64,000 nt of DNA from G963667975 sp963677395 (lineage in GTDB: Bacteria; Bacteroidota; Bacteroidia; Bacteroidales; G963667975), in assembly GCA_963677395.2 (NCBI GenBank), contig OY781965.2, positions 3,906,001 to 3,970,000 of the forward strand, given 5' to 3'. Under the pieces are notes generated by a model, which saw nothing but the letters and a program-made list of their open reading frames with translations, was not told the origin of the DNA and searched no databases. Positions within the stretch are counted from its first letter, which is position 1; the number at the start of each line of letters is the position of its first letter. Positions 9,222 through 18,428 of the stretch are shown in pieces. A program made the position numbers and the translations under genes.

Positions 9222-10538
9222 ATGGAATATTTTAAAGGAATTAAAAAAATAAAATTTGAAGGTAAAAATTCAGATAATCCATTGTCGTTCAAATACTACA
9301 ACGAAAACCAGATTGTAGCCGGAAAAAGTATGAAAGATCATTTCCGTTTTGCTATTGCATACTGGCATACACTAAAAGGCAATGGAGCCGATATGTTTGG
9401 CAGTGGAAGTTTCAACCGTCCCTGGGAAAAAGGTGAAAAACCGATGGATATCGCTCATAAAACCATGGATGCTGCTTTTGAATTTTTTGTAAAACTGGGG
9501 GTTCCTTATTATTGTTTTCACGACAGAGATATTGCACCCGAAGGAGCAAGCTTTAAAGAATCATGCGACAACTTGAAAGTAATGGTTGACAAAGCGAAAC
9601 AACTGCAACAGGAAACAGGAGTAAAACTATTGTGGGGAACTGCTAACCTATTCTCTAATCCGCGATTTATGAACGGCGCAGCCAGCAATCCTAACCCGCA
9701 TGTTTTTGCTTATGCAGCGGCTCAGGTTAAAAATGCAATGGATGTTACCAAGGAACTCAGCGGTGAAAATTATGTTTTCTGGGGAGGTCGTGAAGGTTAT
9801 GAAACCCTGCTCAACACCGACTTTTCTCACGAACAGGAACAGCTAGCCAGATTTTTCCAGATGGCAGTGGATTACAAAAAGAAGATCGGGTTCACCGGAA
9901 CACTATTGATAGAACCCAAACCCAAAGAACCCACCAAACATCAATATGATTTTGATTCTGCAACAGTTCTGAATTTCCTGCGTGCTTACGGATTGCTTGA
10001 CGAATTTAAACTCAATATCGAAGCCAATCATGCAACTCTGGCAGCTCATACTTTCCAGCACGAACTGACCGTGGCTTCAACAGCCGGATGTCTTGGCAGC
10101 ATTGATGCCAATACAGGCGATATATTGCTTGGCTGGGATACCGACCAGTTTTTGACAAATATTTACGATGCTACCTATGCAATGTTGGTAGTTCTAAAAC
10201 AAAATGGACTTGGCAGCGGCGGGTTCAACTTTGATGCAAAACTCAGAAGAAGCTCTACCGATTTGGAAGATTTATTCCATGCTCATATAGGGTCTATGGA
10301 TGCTTTTGCCAAAGGTTTGTTAATTGCAGATGCATTAATACACGATAAGGTGCTGGATAATTTTGTTTCAGAACGTTATTCGGGTTATACTCAGGGAATA
10401 GGCAAGAAGATTATGGATAAAAAAATCGACTTTGCGGAACTCGAAAAATGGGTATTCGAAAACGACGAACCAGTCGCCAAAAGCGGAAAACAAGAATACT
10501 TAGAAAATCTGGTGAATAAGTATGTAGGAAAATTTTAG
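9222..10538 (+). CDS. xylA: Xylose isomerase
   Basis: 438 residues, the class II length. It converts D-xylose to D-xylulose in the cytoplasm with divalent metals. Motifs: FHDRD at residues 99-103 (catalytic His and Asp), WGGREGYE, the metal-binding IEPKPKEP (E231), NIEANHATLAGH-like segment (NIEANHATLAAH) and WDTDQF. Last gene of the operon; the order transporter-kinase-isomerase makes this a complete entry route for xylose. Confidence 0.96.
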   Translation: MEYFKGIKKIKFEGKNSDNPLSFKYYNENQIVAGKSMKDHFRFAIAYWHTLKGNGADMFGSGSFNRPWEKGEKPMDIAHKTMDAAFEFFVKLGVPYYCFHDRDIAPEGASFKESCDNLKVMVDKAKQLQQETGVKLLWGTANLFSNPRFMNGAASNPNPHVFAYAAAQVKNAMDVTKELSGENYVFWGGREGYETLLNTDFSHEQEQLARFFQMAVDYKKKIGFTGTLLIEPKPKEPTKHQYDFDSATVLNFLRAYGLLDEFKLNIEANHATLAAHTFQHELTVASTAGCLGSIDANTGDILLGWDTDQFLTNIYDATYAMLVVLKQNGLGSGGFNFDAKLRRSSTDLEDLFHAHIGSMDAFAKGLLIADALIHDKVLDNFVSERYSGYTQGIGKKIMDKKIDFAELEKWVFENDEPVAKSGKQEYLENLVNKYVGKF

Positions 10539-10697
10539 GCAGAAATCCGAAGTGGAAAGTAGGCATTTCAAATCCATTTAGCGACCGAAAAAATTGTAGT
10601 TAAAATTGATTTTCAGTGACCCTATTTCCTTCGTGGCAAAGCCATATCCAGCGAATTTCTACGCTTTCTTTTGAGATCTTTGTGTCCTAACTTAAAC

Positions 10698-12557
10698 TCA
10701 TTTTCTCAAATTATCCAGAATGGGTTTTCTACTGGTTTTCAACATTTTTTGCACCATATCATTCTTCATCTCGAAGATCACCACTTCGTTTCTCCCTTTT
10801 TTGAGCCAGCAAGCCGGAACATACAATGTTTGCTGCGGACCGATATTCCAGTATCTTCCCAGATTATGACCATTGACAAAAACAATTCCCTTACCCCAAC
10901 TCTGCATGTCAAGAAACGCATCACCTGTCGTTTTCAACCCAAAGGTTCCACTGTAAAAAACCGGCTTTTCAACAGTAGAAATATTCTGTTTTTTATTCAA
11001 TGCCGGAACTGAATCGAACGGAATCCTGTACATATTCCAGTTTCCCCTTTGCTCCATACCGTTGATGGTAACAGCAGAGACAATTCCCTTTTTGTTGTTC
11101 GGAATTTCTGCCCCATAATTGATTCGACCCATATTTTCAACAAGGATTTCCAGTAAGGCATTGGCCGGAATATCCACTTCAAGAGAATAGGTTTTCGTCA
11201 TCCTGTTCAACTCTCCTACTCTTTTCCCATTCACATACACCAGCGCATAATCCCGCAATCCACTAATATTCAAACTCCCCTTCATCTCCGTTTCCATTTT
11301 ACGGCTATACAACACATATCCATAACCCTGCCCGAGCACTTCAAACGTCAAGGGAGTGTCTGACACTATAGGTTTGATTGACTTTTTCCATTCAAAGAAG
11401 TCATAATGTGTCAATTGAATATCCGGAATAGAGATTACCGGAATGTTAGCCGGAATTGCAGGCAGTGAATCTGTTGAATATTTCTGCATCAGAGAGCGGA
11501 AAGCCATGTATTTATCCGTTGGCCAACCGGCTTCGGATATGGGTGCATCGTAATCGTAGCTGGTGATATCAGGTTGGATGTCACGATTTGCATCGTAATT
11601 GGCACCGGATGTAAAAGCAAAATTGGTTCCCCCATGAACCATGTAAATATTGAAGCTGACATTGTTTTGCAAAAAAGCTTCCATTTGCTGAACACTTTGT
11701 TCTGTAGGTACTTTAATAAAATCTTCACCCCAATGGTCTAGCCAACCCGGATAAAACTCTCCAACCATGTATGGTCCCATCATATTTGTAAATGGATTTA
11801 CAGCCTTTTTCAGATTTTCGACATTGGTTTCTCCATTGGCTGTTGGCAAAACGCCCGGTATTGCACCTTCCTGAAACAACCAGGAACCGTCGGATGTAAA
11901 AAAAGGAACATCAAAACCAGCATCTTCCAGCATTTTCTTAATTGCATGATAATATGTCCTGTGCTGTTCCATCGGAATATCCTTTCGCTGCGAAACATAA
12001 GAACCAAACTCGTTTTCGACCTGAACCATGATAATCGGTCCACCATGCGTTATCTGCAAATCTTTCAGTTGTTCGGACAGCTTGTGTATGTAAATATTGC
12101 AGGAATCCAGAAAAGGCTGATTGGTACGAATAATCAAATCCGGATTATTCTGCAACCACCAGGGGTATCCTCCAAAGTCCCATTCGGCACAAACATAAGG
12201 TCCGGGACGTAGTATCACCATTAAACCTTCTTCCTGTGCTGTCCGGATAAAAGCCCGGAGATTCTTATTTCCACCTGAGAAATCCCAGACTCCCGGATTT
12301 GTATTATGATAATTCCAGAAAACATACGTTGAAACGGTATTTAATCCCATCGCCTTCATCATCTGAAAACGATGCCGCCAATATTCCTGTGGCACACGGG
12401 CATAATGCATTTCACCGGAATGTATCTGTATAACTTTCCCATCGTACAGAAACTGACCGTTTTCAATTGCAAAACTATGCTTGGGTGCCTGACATTTAGA
12501 TTGTTCTGTAAACAAAAGAATTAAAAGTAAGCTTGTGAAAATCAAAGTCTTCTTCAT
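10698..12557 (-). CDS. Secreted GH35 beta-galactosidase
   Basis: 619 residues from the ATG at 12557, which begins with the signal peptide MKKTLIFTSLLLILLFTEQSKC; the longer frame start at 12653 overlaps the upstream gene. GH35 features: FQMMKAMGLNTVSTYVFW, LRPGPYVCAEWDFGG, acid/base E183 in VQVENEFGSY and nucleophile E267 in MVGEFYPGW. C-terminal beta-sandwich repeats contain the galactose-binding-like FVNGHNLGRYW. A Cys at the signal end (SKC) could be lipidated. It removes beta-galactosyl ends of plant or host glycans. It starts 10 bases after the GH29 stop, so the two form an operon. Confidence 0.92.
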   Translation of the reverse strand: MKKTLIFTSLLLILLFTEQSKCQAPKHSFAIENGQFLYDGKVIQIHSGEMHYARVPQEYWRHRFQMMKAMGLNTVSTYVFWNYHNTNPGVWDFSGGNKNLRAFIRTAQEEGLMVILRPGPYVCAEWDFGGYPWWLQNNPDLIIRTNQPFLDSCNIYIHKLSEQLKDLQITHGGPIIMVQVENEFGSYVSQRKDIPMEQHRTYYHAIKKMLEDAGFDVPFFTSDGSWLFQEGAIPGVLPTANGETNVENLKKAVNPFTNMMGPYMVGEFYPGWLDHWGEDFIKVPTEQSVQQMEAFLQNNVSFNIYMVHGGTNFAFTSGANYDANRDIQPDITSYDYDAPISEAGWPTDKYMAFRSLMQKYSTDSLPAIPANIPVISIPDIQLTHYDFFEWKKSIKPIVSDTPLTFEVLGQGYGYVLYSRKMETEMKGSLNISGLRDYALVYVNGKRVGELNRMTKTYSLEVDIPANALLEILVENMGRINYGAEIPNNKKGIVSAVTINGMEQRGNWNMYRIPFDSVPALNKKQNISTVEKPVFYSGTFGLKTTGDAFLDMQSWGKGIVFVNGHNLGRYWNIGPQQTLYVPACWLKKGRNEVVIFEMKNDMVQKMLKTSRKPILDNLRK

Positions 12558-12567
12558 AAATTCTGTT

Positions 12568-14013
12568 TTAATAAATCTCAATATCCGACAACACCGGACA
12601 GGCTCTGGAATCGGTGATACGAATCCTGATTTTTGATGTCGTGATTGAGTCAATTTTTAATATTCTTTTGTGTCCGATGGTTGTTCCGTTAGCAATGGTT
12701 TTCCACTGACCATTCTCCATCGTTTCCACAGAGAATGCTTTGACCCGCTGACCCAAACGGATATATTCCTTCAATACAATGTATTTTACCGGAATTTCTG
12801 TTTTCAGGCTGATTTCAATATTAGCTGTCAGAACCGAATCATCAGTTGCCCAGTACGTTTCCTTATTCGAATCAATAAGATTCCGTGCAGCAAAATCATT
12901 GGAATTTCCACGTACCGAACTCGCTTTGATTTCTGCATTCAGAGCCAGGTTATGAGCAAAAGCCGAATCCAGCATTTTTCGGAATCCTTCCAGAGATTTT
13001 ATATCGTTTTCATGGACCAAACCGCGACGATCAGGTGGAACATTCAGCAGCATCAGAGAACCACGACCCACTGTTTTTAGGTAAATATCGAACAATTGTT
13101 CCGGTGTTTTTACCTGATTGTCTTCCTTCGCATGATAAAACCATCCCGGACGAATAGAAACATCGGCTTCAGCAGGAATCCACTGTTTCCCCCTTTCTGA
13201 ACCCGTTCCCAGCAATTCACAAATCCCGCTTTTGCCCGGGTATATCGAATCTGTATCAATCATATTCCAGCAGATGGTGTTAACTTCTCCATTTTCATTG
13301 CCACACCAGCGAACTCCAGGACCGGCATCGCTGAAAAAGATCACGTTTGGCTCCATATTTCTCACCAGATTAATCGTTGTAGGCCAGTCGTAATAAGTTT
13401 GTCCGTTTATCGACCTTTTTTCATTGGCACCACCGTAGTAACCAGTTCCTCCATTGGCTCCATCAAACCACATCTCGAACACTGGTCCGTAGTTTTTAAA
13501 TATCTCTTTCAATTGATTTCTGTAATAATCAATATATGCCGGGCTCGCATAATCAGCCCGATTGCGATCCCAAGGAGAAAGATACACCCCAAACTTAAGA
13601 TTGTTTTGCTTGCAAGCATCTGATAATTCCTTTACAATATCACCCTTTCCGTTTTTGTAAGGCGAATTTTTAATGCAATGCTCTGTATATTGACTTGGCC
13701 ACAGGCAAAATCCGTCATGATGTTTACAAGTCAGAATTACACCTTTAAAACCCGCATTCTTCAACACATTGACCCATTGATTTACATCAGTTTGGGCAGG
13801 ATTGAAAACCTGTTCCGATTCATTTCCCATACCCCATTCAAGGTCAGTAAAAGTGTTGGTGGTAAAATGTATAAAAGCATTCATTTCCATCTCATGCCAG
13901 GCAAGCTGAGCCTCTGTGGGCAAAGGATAAACAGGAGCAGGAGGATTGATTTGGGCTTTCGCCCAAAAACCCGTTATCACCATTACAATTAGAACCAAAT
14001 ACTTGATTTTCAT
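12568..14013 (-). CDS. Secreted GH29 alpha-L-fucosidase with C-terminal F5/8-type domain
   Basis: 481 residues. Signal peptide MKIKYLVLIVMVITGFWAKA, then a GH29 barrel: HFTTNTFTDLEWG, CKHHDGFCLWPS and nucleophile D184 in FEMWFDGANG. About residues 350-481 (SSVRGNSNDFAARNLID, YWATDD) look like a galactose-binding or F5/8 type C module. It would release L-fucose, or in the GH29B group act on fucosylated galactosides, in the periplasm or at the surface. First gene of the GH29-GH35 operon. This pairing suits fucosylated, galactosylated side chains such as xyloglucan, and xylose use lies next door (inference). Confidence 0.9.
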   Translation of the reverse strand: MKIKYLVLIVMVITGFWAKAQINPPAPVYPLPTEAQLAWHEMEMNAFIHFTTNTFTDLEWGMGNESEQVFNPAQTDVNQWVNVLKNAGFKGVILTCKHHDGFCLWPSQYTEHCIKNSPYKNGKGDIVKELSDACKQNNLKFGVYLSPWDRNRADYASPAYIDYYRNQLKEIFKNYGPVFEMWFDGANGGTGYYGGANEKRSINGQTYYDWPTTINLVRNMEPNVIFFSDAGPGVRWCGNENGEVNTICWNMIDTDSIYPGKSGICELLGTGSERGKQWIPAEADVSIRPGWFYHAKEDNQVKTPEQLFDIYLKTVGRGSLMLLNVPPDRRGLVHENDIKSLEGFRKMLDSAFAHNLALNAEIKASSVRGNSNDFAARNLIDSNKETYWATDDSVLTANIEISLKTEIPVKYIVLKEYIRLGQRVKAFSVETMENGQWKTIANGTTIGHKRILKIDSITTSKIRIRITDSRACPVLSDIEIY

Positions 14014-14049
14014 AAATATCGAAATAAATTAATCATCCATATTAAACTT

Positions 14050-14057
14050 CAAATATA
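14050..14057 (-). promoter_or_regulatory. Candidate -7 element for the GH29-GH35 operon
   Basis: TATATTTG on the minus strand, 37 bases before the GH29 start codon. No matching -33 TTG was found, so this is a single-element call. Confidence 0.4.
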
Positions 14058-14312
14058 CGAATTCATTAATTTGGAGCTCATTTTATTCCAGTAAAATCCC
14101 GCAAAAAAACGGAAACCAAGTTTGATTTGAGACTGTTCATGCAACGATGTCTTGGAAGGGGTAAAGTGAAAAGAAGTTAGAAGCCAGAAGCGTAAAATCA
14201 ATCTTTGTTGAACTATCAATCCCTTCAATCTTGGAAGTGAAACGTAAAAAGAAGTTAGAGTTTCTGGTTTGCCCGATATTATCCTTCTTTTTAAAGAAAC
14301 TGAAGATAAATA

Positions 14313-14349
14313 CTCACCCCGCCTCTCCTGAGAGGAGAGATGGGGTGAG
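14313..14349. repeat. Perfect-arm palindrome, REP-like
   Basis: CTCACCCC (14313-14320) pairs with GGGGTGAG (14342-14349) and, inside it, CTCTCCT pairs with AGGAGAG around a 3-base loop. There is no T run, so it is more like a repetitive extragenic palindrome than a terminator. Confidence 0.65.
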
Positions 14350-14363
14350 GTGAAAGGTGAAAA

Positions 14364-14398
14364 GAACTCGTACTGAGTAAAGTCGAAGGGACAAGTTC
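14364..14398. repeat. Second REP-like palindrome
   Basis: GAACT-C-GT at 14364 pairs with AC-A-AGTTC ending at 14398, around a core CTGAGTAAAGTCGAAGG. That core resembles the widespread CTGAG...GTCGAAGG extragenic palindrome of many bacteria. It lies 15 bases from the previous palindrome. Confidence 0.55.
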
Positions 14399-14442
14399 TC
14401 CGACCTTTTAATAAAACATTATTAACGGCCCAAAATCAGACA

Positions 14443-15087
14443 TTACAGATTATCGTCTCTTTTACACATCCTTAATTCAGGCAAGCCCAGCCAATGTGTA
14501 CAAAACTCATATTCAGCCGAATGGCGATTCGAACTCACGATCAAACCTCTCTCATTCAAATAATTGTCAACAAGATTCCGATACCAAAGAGTGGCTTCTT
14601 CATCCAAGGCTGTGGAAGGTTCGTCAAGCAACACAAAATCTGACTGGGAAAGGAAGGCCAACGAAAGTTTTACACGTTGCTTCATCCCTGACGAAAAAGA
14701 GGAAATTGCTTTATCGAGATGTTTTTCTAGTCCTGAAATTTCAGCCACATCCGTAATTCCAAAATTCAAGATAAATGGTTTCAATTTGGCATGAAATCCG
14801 AGTAGTTCCCGAAATGTAAATTCTTCGATCAATTCGAGATACGGAGCTGTAAAGCTAATATGCTTATAAACAAGATTTGGATCAACCTCCTTATTATCAA
14901 CCAAAAACAAATACTTTCCACTGGTTGGCATCGATAAACCTGCAAGAATTTTCATCAGGGTGGATTTTCCGGAACCATTTGCCCCAAGAAGAGCATAGGT
15001 TTCCCCTTTCTGAAAGGTAAAACTCAGATTCTTAAAAATCCAATTGTAATAATATTGTTTCCCAACCCCCTGAATTTCAATTTGCAT
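14443..15087 (-). CDS. ABC transporter ATP-binding protein, no adjacent permease
   Basis: 214 residues. Walker A GANGSGKST at residues 35-43, signature SSGMKQRVKLS, Walker B FVLLDEPSTALD and a final switch-region His (SSNRHSAEY). The short size and sequence resemble CcmA-like or other small exporter ATPases. No permease gene is adjacent on either side, so the transported substrate cannot be told. It begins MQIEIQGVGKQYYY; no promoter was recognised upstream. Confidence 0.85.
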   Translation of the reverse strand: MQIEIQGVGKQYYYNWIFKNLSFTFQKGETYALLGANGSGKSTLMKILAGLSMPTSGKYLFLVDNKEVDPNLVYKHISFTAPYLELIEEFTFRELLGFHAKLKPFILNFGITDVAEISGLEKHLDKAISSFSSGMKQRVKLSLAFLSQSDFVLLDEPSTALDEEATLWYRNLVDNYLNERGLIVSSNRHSAEYEFCTHWLGLPELRMCKRDDNL

Positions 15088-15310
15088 ACACCAAATATCC
15101 TATTATATAACTCTGCATTTTCATCTGATTTAACTTCTAAATTTAATGTTTAGTAAGAACACATCAGAGCCAATATTTCTCTACTCTATTGCTAAAGAAA
15201 GAAAACAAAAATAAGGAAAAAACAACTATGCTATTGTTTTGCATCAACTCATTTTTAACTAGACAACTTTTCCGACAATGATCTGTCTATCCATAAAAAT
15301 AAGTATTAAA

Positions 15311-16564
15311 ATGAAGAAAGTATTTTCCCTGTTCTGTTTTCTACTTGCAGTTTTCCTACATTCCAATGGCCAATCTTCGAATGATTCAATTAATGTATTG
15401 TTTATCGGAAACAGCATAACTTACTTCAACTCAATGCCATCAACATTTAAAGACATCGCCAATAATCAAAACAAAAAAGTATCCGTAAGTGCGTACACCC
15501 CCGGGGGAACGGGCTTTGTGAATCATTATAATGACCCTAATGTCTTTAATTTATTCAAATTAAGGACATGGAATATCGTAATTCTTCAGCCTGGAAGTGG
15601 TGAATCGCTAGGAGTTTCATTCCCAATAGATACAACTATAAAGAGGGGCAAAATTTTACTCGATTCACTCTATAAATATAATTCATGTGCAAAGGTTTTC
15701 ATTTATCAAATTCCCTATGGAGTTCCAAATGCAACGGATTATAATACATACTTTTCTGTTCAAAAAATGATCATAGATTCTATTTATAAACTTGCTGATA
15801 GTCTGAACGTTCAAATAATTCCGGCTGGCAAAGCGTTTTACTCATATTATACTCAAAATCAGAACTTATTGCTTCATTCTAACTATAATGATATTCATCC
15901 CAATGCATTTGGATCCTTTTTAATTGCTTCAACCGCCTATGTTTCAATATTTCAGGATTCAATTAACGACTGTACATTTTACTCTAATCTTTATCAAGAC
16001 ACCGTTTTGCGTTTTTTTACAATCGCTGACTCTGTTGTATTTGACAATCCACAACAATGGAACATCAATAAGTATAATATCCATTCCGAATTCAATTACA
16101 TTCCAAATGGATTAACGGTTCAATTCTTTAATAATTCCACAAACTACTCTCATTGCTTTTGGGAATTTGGAGATAATGGAACTTCAACAGCATCTAACCC
16201 CAGCCATATTTTTAACCAGAATGGAACTTATAAAATAAAACTAACAGTATCCCATAATGGTTGTACTGACAGTACAACGAGATACATTACACTAGGAACT
16301 ATATCTGTGAATGATTTTCAACCTTTTGATAATCTGTATCAAATTTATCCTAATCCTGTAAACGATTTCCTTTACATAAATACAGACGACACTAAATCAA
16401 TATATTCCATAAATGACATGAATGGAAGAGTCATCAAGTCAGGAAAATTCCTCAACACTTGCCTCAAAAGAATTGAATTATCAGATTTACATTCAGGGTT
16501 GTACTTGATAAATATTATCAAAAGTAATGGCTCCCGGTTTCGATCAACCTTTATAAAGCAATAA
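15311..16564 (+). CDS. Secreted SGNH-hydrolase-like protein with PKD domain and T9SS sorting domain
   Basis: 417 residues from the ATG at 15311, where MKKVFSLFCFLLAVFLHSNG is a signal peptide. Residues 28-215 look like an SGNH/DUF4886 hydrolase: block I FIGNSIT (Ser35) and block V NDIHPN (about residue 193). Residues about 265-335 are a PKD repeat (FWEFGDNGTSTASNP, HIFNQNGTYKIKLTV). Residues about 345-417 are a type A T9SS C-terminal domain (YQIYPNPVNDFLYI, GRVIKSG, LHSGLYLI). It is therefore exported by the type IX system. The substrate is unknown; an esterase on carbohydrate acetyl groups is possible. It looks more AT-rich than its neighbours. Confidence 0.85.
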   Translation: MKKVFSLFCFLLAVFLHSNGQSSNDSINVLFIGNSITYFNSMPSTFKDIANNQNKKVSVSAYTPGGTGFVNHYNDPNVFNLFKLRTWNIVILQPGSGESLGVSFPIDTTIKRGKILLDSLYKYNSCAKVFIYQIPYGVPNATDYNTYFSVQKMIIDSIYKLADSLNVQIIPAGKAFYSYYTQNQNLLLHSNYNDIHPNAFGSFLIASTAYVSIFQDSINDCTFYSNLYQDTVLRFFTIADSVVFDNPQQWNINKYNIHSEFNYIPNGLTVQFFNNSTNYSHCFWEFGDNGTSTASNPSHIFNQNGTYKIKLTVSHNGCTDSTTRYITLGTISVNDFQPFDNLYQIYPNPVNDFLYINTDDTKSIYSINDMNGRVIKSGKFLNTCLKRIELSDLHSGLYLINIIKSNGSRFRSTFIKQ

Positions 16565-16606
16565 TTTTCTGACGATTGACAAGGATTTAGGTACCCCAGA
16601 AATTTT

Positions 16607-17989
16607 CTACACCATTTTCTTAGGGTCAACCCATTTGTCAAAGTCTTCTTCGCTAACCAAACCCAATTGAATGGCAGCTTCGCGAAGGGTAATATGTTCT
16701 TTGTGTGCTTTTTTGGCAATGGCTGCTGAATTATCATAGCCGATATGAGGATTCAACGCGGTTACCAACATCAGGGTATTATCCAAATTTTTCTTGATAT
16801 TCTGAAGATTCGGTTCAATGCCAATAGCGCAATTATCGTTAAAACTTACACAGGCATCCCCCAATAATTTAGCTGACATCAACAGATTATAAATCATCAT
16901 GGGCTTAAACACGTGAAGCTGAAAATGTCCATGTGTTGCTGCTACAGAAATGGCAGTATCGTTCCCGATAACCTGTGCACAAACCATCGAAAGTGCTTCA
17001 TTCTGAGTAGGATTTATTTTTCCTGGCATAATAGATGAGCCGGGTTCGTTTTCAGGCAGAAAAATTTCACCGATGGAACACCGCGGACCAGAAGCCAGTA
17101 AACGTGTGTCATTTGCAATCTTCATCAGGCTAATGGCCAACGATTTTAAAACGCCGGAAACTTTTACCAATGCATCATGTGCCGAAAGAGCTTCAAATTT
17201 ATTGGGAGCTGTAACAAACGGATAAGCTGTTAATTCTGCAATCTTTTGTGCAGAAAGCACATCGAATCCTTTGGGAGCATTAATTCCCGTACCTACTGCT
17301 GTTCCTCCCAAGGCTAATTCCGAAAGATGAATCAAACTGTGTTTCAGGTCAATAATTCCATGTTCGAGCATTGAAACATAGGCCGAAAATTCCTGTCCGA
17401 GAGTAAGTGGAGTTGCATCCATCAAATGGGTACGTCCGGTTTTTACAATATGTTTAAATGCATCAACTTTTTGTGCCAGAGTTTCTTTAAGTTTTTCTAT
17501 TCCGGGCAGCGTAACCTCAACCACAGCCTTGTAAGCAGCAATACTCATGGCCGCAGGGAATGTATCGTTCGACGATTGCGACTTATTTACATCGTCATTA
17601 GGGTGAATAAAGGTTTTTCCGCCCATCTCTCCTCCATGCAAAACATGAGCACGGTTTGCAATTACCTCATTCACATTCATATTTGTTTGGGTTCCGGAAC
17701 CTGTTTGCCAGATTACAAGTGGAAACTGATCGTCCAGTTTCCCCTCTAAAATTTCGTCACAAACCCTGCAAATAAAATCCTTCTTCTCTTCTGAAAGAAC
17801 ACCTAATTCGAAATTGGCTAAAGCCGAAGCTTTTTTCACGATCGTCATTGCCTGAATAATTTCTATAGGCATAGAAGCCTGCGGGCCAATTTTAAAGTTA
17901 TTGAGCGACCGCTGGGTTTGGGCTCCCCAATATTTATCGACTTCTACCAAAACGTCACCAAGACTGTCATGTTCTACTCTGGTTTTCAT
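16607..17989 (-). CDS. fumC: Fumarate hydratase class II
   Basis: 460 residues from the ATG at 17989; the frame extends upstream to 18052 but those residues are hydrophobic spacer. MKTRVEHDSLGDVLV matches FumC N-termini. Motifs: GSGTQTNMNVNEV, TGRTHLMDATPLTLGQ and the superfamily signature GSSIMPGKINP. It hydrates fumarate to malate in the cytoplasm. The C-terminal part is complete. It is a single gene, separated from arsC-prfB by a terminator. Confidence 0.96.
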   Translation of the reverse strand: MKTRVEHDSLGDVLVEVDKYWGAQTQRSLNNFKIGPQASMPIEIIQAMTIVKKASALANFELGVLSEEKKDFICRVCDEILEGKLDDQFPLVIWQTGSGTQTNMNVNEVIANRAHVLHGGEMGGKTFIHPNDDVNKSQSSNDTFPAAMSIAAYKAVVEVTLPGIEKLKETLAQKVDAFKHIVKTGRTHLMDATPLTLGQEFSAYVSMLEHGIIDLKHSLIHLSELALGGTAVGTGINAPKGFDVLSAQKIAELTAYPFVTAPNKFEALSAHDALVKVSGVLKSLAISLMKIANDTRLLASGPRCSIGEIFLPENEPGSSIMPGKINPTQNEALSMVCAQVIGNDTAISVAATHGHFQLHVFKPMMIYNLLMSAKLLGDACVSFNDNCAIGIEPNLQNIKKNLDNTLMLVTALNPHIGYDNSAAIAKKAHKEHITLREAAIQLGLVSEEDFDKWVDPKKMV

Positions 17990-18037
17990 TTTCTTAAATA
18001 TTAAAATAATTGAAAATGGGTGGTTTAAATAGAAAAC

Positions 18038-18073
18038 AAAAAAGAGTTGCAAATTGTTTTGCAGCTCTTTTTT
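18038..18073 (-). terminator. Terminator after the prfB-arsC operon
   Basis: A 16-bp stem with one wobble pair: AAAAAAGAGTTGCAAA (18038-18053) and TTTGCAGCTCTTTTTT (18058-18073). It lies 3 bases past the ArsC-like stop codon and isolates fumC from the upstream operon. Confidence 0.8.
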
Positions 18074-18075
18074 AT

Positions 18076-18426
18076 TTATTTCATACCGATTAATCCCTCT
18101 ATTTCCTCCACAGGATTACCAATTACTGCTTTATGTCCCCGTTCAATAATCGGGCGCTGGATAAGTGACGGATTTTCGATCAAAATCTGCAGCCACTCAT
18201 CTTCATTAAACTGCTTACCTTTCAGGTTTTTTCTGAAATAATCTTCCTGAGTACGAACCAGTTCACTGGGCTGTTTATTGAGTTTTTGCAGCAAAACAGA
18301 AAACTCAGTTTTTGTAAGTGGATTCTTAAGATACTCACGCACAACAGGTTCAAAACCATTTTCTTTCAAATATTCAAGACCAGCTCTTGATTTTCTACAA
18401 CGGGGATTGTGATAAATCTTTATCAT
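18076..18426 (-). CDS. ArsC-family reductase (glutaredoxin-type arsenate reductase-like)
   Basis: 116 residues. NPRCRKSR gives the ArsC active-site Cys10 with the CxxS arrangement, and RPIIERGHKAVIGNP matches the conserved Arg-containing C-terminal motif. The family includes true arsenate reductases and YffB/Spx-like relatives. Nothing else for arsenic is nearby, and it follows prfB by 2 bases in a housekeeping operon, so a general thiol-redox role is as likely as arsenate resistance. Confidence 0.85.
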   Translation of the reverse strand: MIKIYHNPRCRKSRAGLEYLKENGFEPVVREYLKNPLTKTEFSVLLQKLNKQPSELVRTQEDYFRKNLKGKQFNEDEWLQILIENPSLIQRPIIERGHKAVIGNPVEEIEGLIGMK

Positions 18427-18428
18427 GG

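Larger units (their letters stand above)
14058..14442. other. Intergenic region with palindromic extragenic repeats
   Basis: No gene. The segment holds two adjacent hairpin elements (listed separately) and a short repeated phrase, gtgaaaagaagttag at about 14167-14181 and gtaaaaagaagttag at about 14244-14258. It separates GH29 from the lone ABC ATPase, both on the minus strand. Confidence 0.5.

Noticed and set aside
12670..13080. Long antisense frames inside GH29, GH35, mutS2 and the hybrid kinases
   Set aside because: They oppose well-supported genes and have no family resemblance or start context; frame shadows.
18076..18426. Arsenic-resistance operon
   Set aside because: No arsR, arsB or acr3 nearby; the gene follows prfB directly and ArsC-like folds have other roles.
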